DNA of 64,000 nt from Rhizobiales bacterium 62-47 (GTDB lineage Bacteria; Pseudomonadota; Alphaproteobacteria; Rhizobiales; Xanthobacteraceae), in assembly GCA_001899255.1 (NCBI GenBank), contig MKVX01000018.1:187150-251149 (forward strand), given 5' to 3'. The notes beneath the pieces are model-generated. The model searched no databases. It saw only the letters and a list, made by a program, of their open reading frames with translations, and had not been told where the DNA came from. Shown one piece after another: positions 61,062 to 64,000 of this stretch (positions are counted from its first letter, which is position 1; each line of letters starts with the position of its first letter). Position numbers and translations under genes: made by a program.

Positions 61062-62279
61062 TCAGGCTGCTGCCATCGCCTTGGTGAGATTGTCGGCGAC
61101 CTTGTCGAGGAAGCCGGTGGTCGAGAGCCAGCGCTGATCGGCGCCGACTAGCAACGCCAGATCCTTCGTCATGTAGCCGGACTGAACGGTATCGACGCAA
61201 ACCCGCTCCAGGGTCTTGGCGAACTTGGCCAAGGCTTCGTTGTTGTCGAGCTTTGCGCGATGGGCGAGACCCTGGGTCCAGGCGAAGATCGACGCGATCG
61301 AGTTGGTCGAGGTCTCCTTGCCCTTCTGGTGTTCGCGGTAGTGGCGCGTCACGGTGCCGTGGGCAGCTTCGGCTTCGACCACCTTGCCGTCCGGCGTCAG
61401 CAATACCGAAGTCATCAGGCCGAGCGAGCCGTAGCCCTGCGCCACGGTGTCCGACTGCACGTCGCCGTCGTAGTTCTTACAGGCCCAGACGTAGCCCCCG
61501 GACCACTTCAGCGCCGACGCCACCATGTCGTCGATCAAGCGGTGCTCGTAGGTCAGGCCCTTGGCTTCGAACGCGGTCTTGAATTCGGTGTCGTAGATCT
61601 CCTGGAAGATATCCTTGAAGCGACCGTCATAGACCTTGAGGATGGTGTTCTTGGTCGACAGATACACCGGATAGCCGCGCGACAGGCCGTAGTTCATCGA
61701 TGCGCGAGCAAAATCGCGGATGGAATCGTCGAGATTGTACATGCTCATGGCGACTCCGCTGCCGGGGGCCTGGAACACCTCGCGCTCGATCACGGTGCCG
61801 TCCTCGCCGACGAACTTCATCGACAGCGTGCCCTTGCCGGGGAACTTGATGTCGGTCGCGCGGTACTGGTCGCCGAAGGCATGACGGCCGATGATGATCG
61901 GCTTGGTCCAGCCGGGGACCAGGCGCGGCACGTTCTTGCAGATGATCGGCTCGCGGAAGATGACGCCGCCGAGGATGTTGCGGATGGTGCCGTTCGGCGA
62001 CTTCCACATCTGCTTGAGGTTGAACTCCTTCACCCGCGCTTCGTCCGGGGTGATGGTGGCGCACTTGACGCCGACGCCGACCTTCTTGATGGCGTTGGCG
62101 GCGTCGATGGTGACCTGGTCGTTGGTCTTGTCGCGATACTCGATTCCGAGGTCGTAATATTGCAGGTCGATATCAAGGAAAGGATTGATGAGCTTGTCCT
62201 TGATGTATTGCCAGATGATCCGGGTCATCTCGTCGCCATCGAGTTCGACGACGGGGTTGGTCACCTTGATTTTTGCCAT
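61062..62279 (-). CDS. icd: NADP-dependent isocitrate dehydrogenase
   Basis: Oxidatively decarboxylates isocitrate in the TCA cycle. The 405-residue enzyme starts [20 protein letters not shown] at 62279; the longer frame to 62441 is not the start. It is the eukaryote-like dimeric type common in alphaproteobacteria. [16 protein letters not shown]-type segment ([20 protein letters not shown]), [16 protein letters not shown]-like and [20 protein letters not shown] motifs are intact. Confidence 0.96.
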   Translation of the reverse strand: MAKIKVTNPVVELDGDEMTRIIWQYIKDKLINPFLDIDLQYYDLGIEYRDKTNDQVTIDAANAIKKVGVGVKCATITPDEARVKEFNLKQMWKSPNGTIRNILGGVIFREPIICKNVPRLVPGWTKPIIIGRHAFGDQYRATDIKFPGKGTLSMKFVGEDGTVIEREVFQAPGSGVAMSMYNLDDSIRDFARASMNYGLSRGYPVYLSTKNTILKVYDGRFKDIFQEIYDTEFKTAFEAKGLTYEHRLIDDMVASALKWSGGYVWACKNYDGDVQSDTVAQGYGSLGLMTSVLLTPDGKVVEAEAAHGTVTRHYREHQKGKETSTNSIASIFAWTQGLAHRAKLDNNEALAKFAKTLERVCVDTVQSGYMTKDLALLVGADQRWLSTTGFLDKVADNLTKAMAAA

Positions 62280-62586
62280 GGGGAATCGGGCCTTTTCGGA
62301 GTGCGCTTTTCGCGGCTGATTTGGGCTTGGGTTGACGCGGGGGCTATAGCACCGCAGGAGAAGCTGCGAAAGCTCAACCGTTCTTTCGCAACAGGGAGAT
62401 TGGAGAGATTCCGCGGCGGCCCTCGGGCGCCGATGCGGCAAGCGCCGCGCGGGTTGCCTCCAATTTCGGCTTAAGATGAAGAGAACTATCTAAACTGCGG
62501 ATTTATTTGATAAATTCGCATATCAAGCCGTCTGGGATGGGCCCGGGCGGACCGTTAAACGTAGCGATACCAGGAAGTGACGTGAC

Positions 62587-63780
62587 ATGTCCGGTTCAGG
62601 CACCGACAAAACAAAGACCGGCAAAACCATCGAAGGCCCCGTGGTGGTTCTGGTCGAACCGCAGCTCGGCGAGAATATCGGCATGGCGGCGCGCGCCATG
62701 GGCAATTTCGGGCTGACGCGGCTGCGGATCGTCAACCCGCGCGACGGCTGGCCGAATCTCAGCGCGCAGCGGGCGGCGGCCGGGGCCGACCACATCCTCG
62801 ATCGCGTCGAGCTGTTCGACACCGTGCAGGAGGCGGTGGCCGATTGCGCGCTGCTGTTTGCGACCACGGCGCGGGCGCACGATCAGGCCAAGCCGGTGGT
62901 GGCGCCGGAAGCCGCCGTCAAGGAGATGGGCGGGCAGATCGCCGGCGGAGGCACCGTCGGCATCCTGTTCGGCCGCGAGCGCTACGGCCTGCAGAACGAG
63001 GAGGTGGCGCTCGCCGACCGCATCATCACCTATCCGGTTAATCCCGGCTTTGCCTCGCTCAATTTGGCGCAGGCGGTGCTGCTGCTCGGCTACGAGTGGT
63101 TCAAGCTGGCGACGCAGGGCGCGCTGCCGTTCGCCATGCCGGAGCGCTCCGAGCGCGCCTCGCAGCACCAGATGCAGGCGTTCTTCGACAATCTGGTGCG
63201 CGAACTCGACAAGGTGGAGTTTCTCCGCCCGGCCGAGAAGCGCGACACCATGCTGGTGAACCTGCGCAACATCTTCACCCGGATGGAGCCGACCAAGCAG
63301 GACATGCACACGCTGCACGGCGTGGTGATGGCGATTGCCGAAGGCCGCAAGGGGCCGGCCAAGGGCGGCGTGCTCGATGGCGCGCAGGCGACGCGGCTGC
63401 GGGCGCTGCTCGCCGAGCAGGGCGCGGGCGCCGACCCCTCGCAAAGCAGCAGCGTGCGCGGGCTGGCGCGGTTGCTACGGCGCAATCCCACCGATGCCGA
63501 ACGCATCCTGTGGAAGGCGCTGACCTCGGACCGGCGCTTCGCCGGGCAGTTCAAGCGGCAGACTCCGGTGGGGCGGCACATCCCGGACTTCGTGTCGTTC
63601 GTGCACCGCATCGCCATCGAGATCGTCAACGCCGACGAGAGCGAAGCCATTGCCAACGATCGCGCCGCGCGCAGCGCGTGGCTGGCGGCGCGCGACTATC
63701 GCGTCGTCGAACTCCAAGCCGCGGCGATCGAAGCCGATCTGGTGGATGTGTTGGATGGGTTGGCGGAGAGGGTGGGGTGA
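62587..63780 (+). CDS. TrmJ-type RNA methyltransferase fused to DUF559 domain
   Basis: A 397-residue fusion. Residues 15-255 are a SPOUT methyltransferase of the TrmJ type (VVLVEPQLGENIGMAARAMG, GILFGRERYGLQNEEVALAD, TYPVNPGFASLNLAQAVLLL), which 2'-O-methylates position 32 of tRNAs in known cases. A linker (about 262-290) leads to a DUF559 domain (RGLARLLRRNPTDAERILWK, QFKRQTPVGRHIPDF, VHRIAIEIV) of the Vsr/restriction-nuclease fold. Asp334 and Glu345 stand at expected catalytic positions, but the usual DGxxH after the Glu is replaced by NADES, so nuclease activity is doubtful. Confidence 0.88.
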   Translation: MSGSGTDKTKTGKTIEGPVVVLVEPQLGENIGMAARAMGNFGLTRLRIVNPRDGWPNLSAQRAAAGADHILDRVELFDTVQEAVADCALLFATTARAHDQAKPVVAPEAAVKEMGGQIAGGGTVGILFGRERYGLQNEEVALADRIITYPVNPGFASLNLAQAVLLLGYEWFKLATQGALPFAMPERSERASQHQMQAFFDNLVRELDKVEFLRPAEKRDTMLVNLRNIFTRMEPTKQDMHTLHGVVMAIAEGRKGPAKGGVLDGAQATRLRALLAEQGAGADPSQSSSVRGLARLLRRNPTDAERILWKALTSDRRFAGQFKRQTPVGRHIPDFVSFVHRIAIEIVNADESEAIANDRAARSAWLAARDYRVVELQAAAIEADLVDVLDGLAERVG

Positions 63781-63792
63781 GGGGCTGTACGA

Positions 63793-64000
63793 TTACTTGT
63801 GCATTTTATAGTTTGGTTGCGGCACGCGCTTTCCGGGCTCCCACTCGGGAAAAATAATCTTTTGCTCAGTTCGGAGCCGGGCCGCAATTCGATTAACATC
63901 CGGAAGCCGCACTATGTGCTTTGCGAGTACTTGCGGCCAAATGTGTGCGTACTTGGCTGATGCGGGTGCAGCAGGCGTCAATTCCAAAAGCGTTTTTTCT
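63793..64000 (-). CDS. C-terminal end of an incomplete protein
   Basis: The frame is open to the right edge; 69 residues are visible, ending KRVPQPNYKMHK. The piece (YAHIWPQVLAKHIVRLPDVN, RIAARLRTEQKIIFPEWEPG) looks like a winged-helix domain; I have a weak memory of this end in three-Cys-motif partner (TcmP) proteins. It is AT-richer than trmJ and converges with it (12 bases between stops). Identity unsure. Confidence 0.4.
   Translation of the reverse strand, partial: EKTLLELTPAAPASAKYAHIWPQVLAKHIVRLPDVNRIAARLRTEQKIIFPEWEPGKRVPQPNYKMHK

Noticed and set aside
61260-62474. 404-codon frame opposite icd
   Set aside because: Antisense shadow of icd, with no recognisable domain.

Overview
The window looks like an alphaproteobacterial chromosome of the Bradyrhizobium/Rhodopseudomonas/Afipia group (Nitrobacteraceae). 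The evidence is high GC, the flagellar genes flaF, fliX and a rod-binding flgJ/cheL-type gene, a CckA kinase gene directly after flhB, CtrA-type TTAA-N7-TTAA boxes, an alphaproteobacterial GAAC-N7-GAAC SOS box before recA, and small genes I associate with this family. The genus assignment is an inference from content. No database search was possible.

Region 1 (1-24.8 kb) is a flagellar locus: flaF, a FlaG-like gene, flgI-flgJ-flgN/flbY on the minus strand, fliX and dksA on the plus strand, flgF-flgG-flgA-flgH on the minus strand, fliL-fliM with two flagellar-associated membrane genes and a 1208-residue repeat protein, fliP-fliO, then flgB-flgC-fliE-fliQ-fliR-flhB and cckA. Regulation can partly be read from the DNA. 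There are near-identical sigma-54-type promoters before flgI and flgF, and CtrA boxes before fliX and flgB. Known biology (mainly Caulobacter) links CckA to CtrA and FliX to the sigma-54 activator FlbD, so the locus holds both targets and parts of their control circuit. The decayed remains of a divergent HxlR-regulator/NAD(P)H-reductase pair lie between fliX and dksA.

Region 2 (24.9-49.2 kb) is a mosaic of accessory genes: Tim44-like, lectin-like, GST, methyltransferase, fumarase class I, Ig-like, YciB-like, carotenoid oxygenase, TetR, a SET-domain methyltransferase with a histone-H1-like tail, XRE and HxlR regulators, a DsbA-like oxidoreductase, a cupin/JmjC-like plus CelD-like acetyltransferase pair, a caspase-like peptidase, PilZ, two PaaI thioesterases, a 39-residue lipoprotein, a collagen-like lipoprotein, and crcB behind a fluoride riboswitch. 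Four copies of one palindrome (ATCTTKACA-N-TGTMAARAT) tie the TetR gene, the carotenoid oxygenase and the YciB-like membrane operon into one apparent regulon.

Region 3 (49.3-64 kb) is mostly core metabolism and housekeeping: recA with SOS box and terminator, gcvT-gcvH-gcvP behind a tandem glycine riboswitch, alaS, a Kef/YbaL-type antiporter, a YbgC-type thioesterase, icd, and a TrmJ-type RNA methyltransferase fused to a DUF559 (Vsr-like nuclease fold) domain. The sequence turns AT-richer after 63.78 kb, where an incomplete gene runs off the right edge.

I found no rRNA, no convincing tRNA, no CRISPR array and no transposase. The best candidates for something under-described are the four-site TetR regulon, the SET/H1-like protein, the acetyltransferase/JmjC-like pair, the TrmJ-DUF559 fusion and the fluoride-switch leader.
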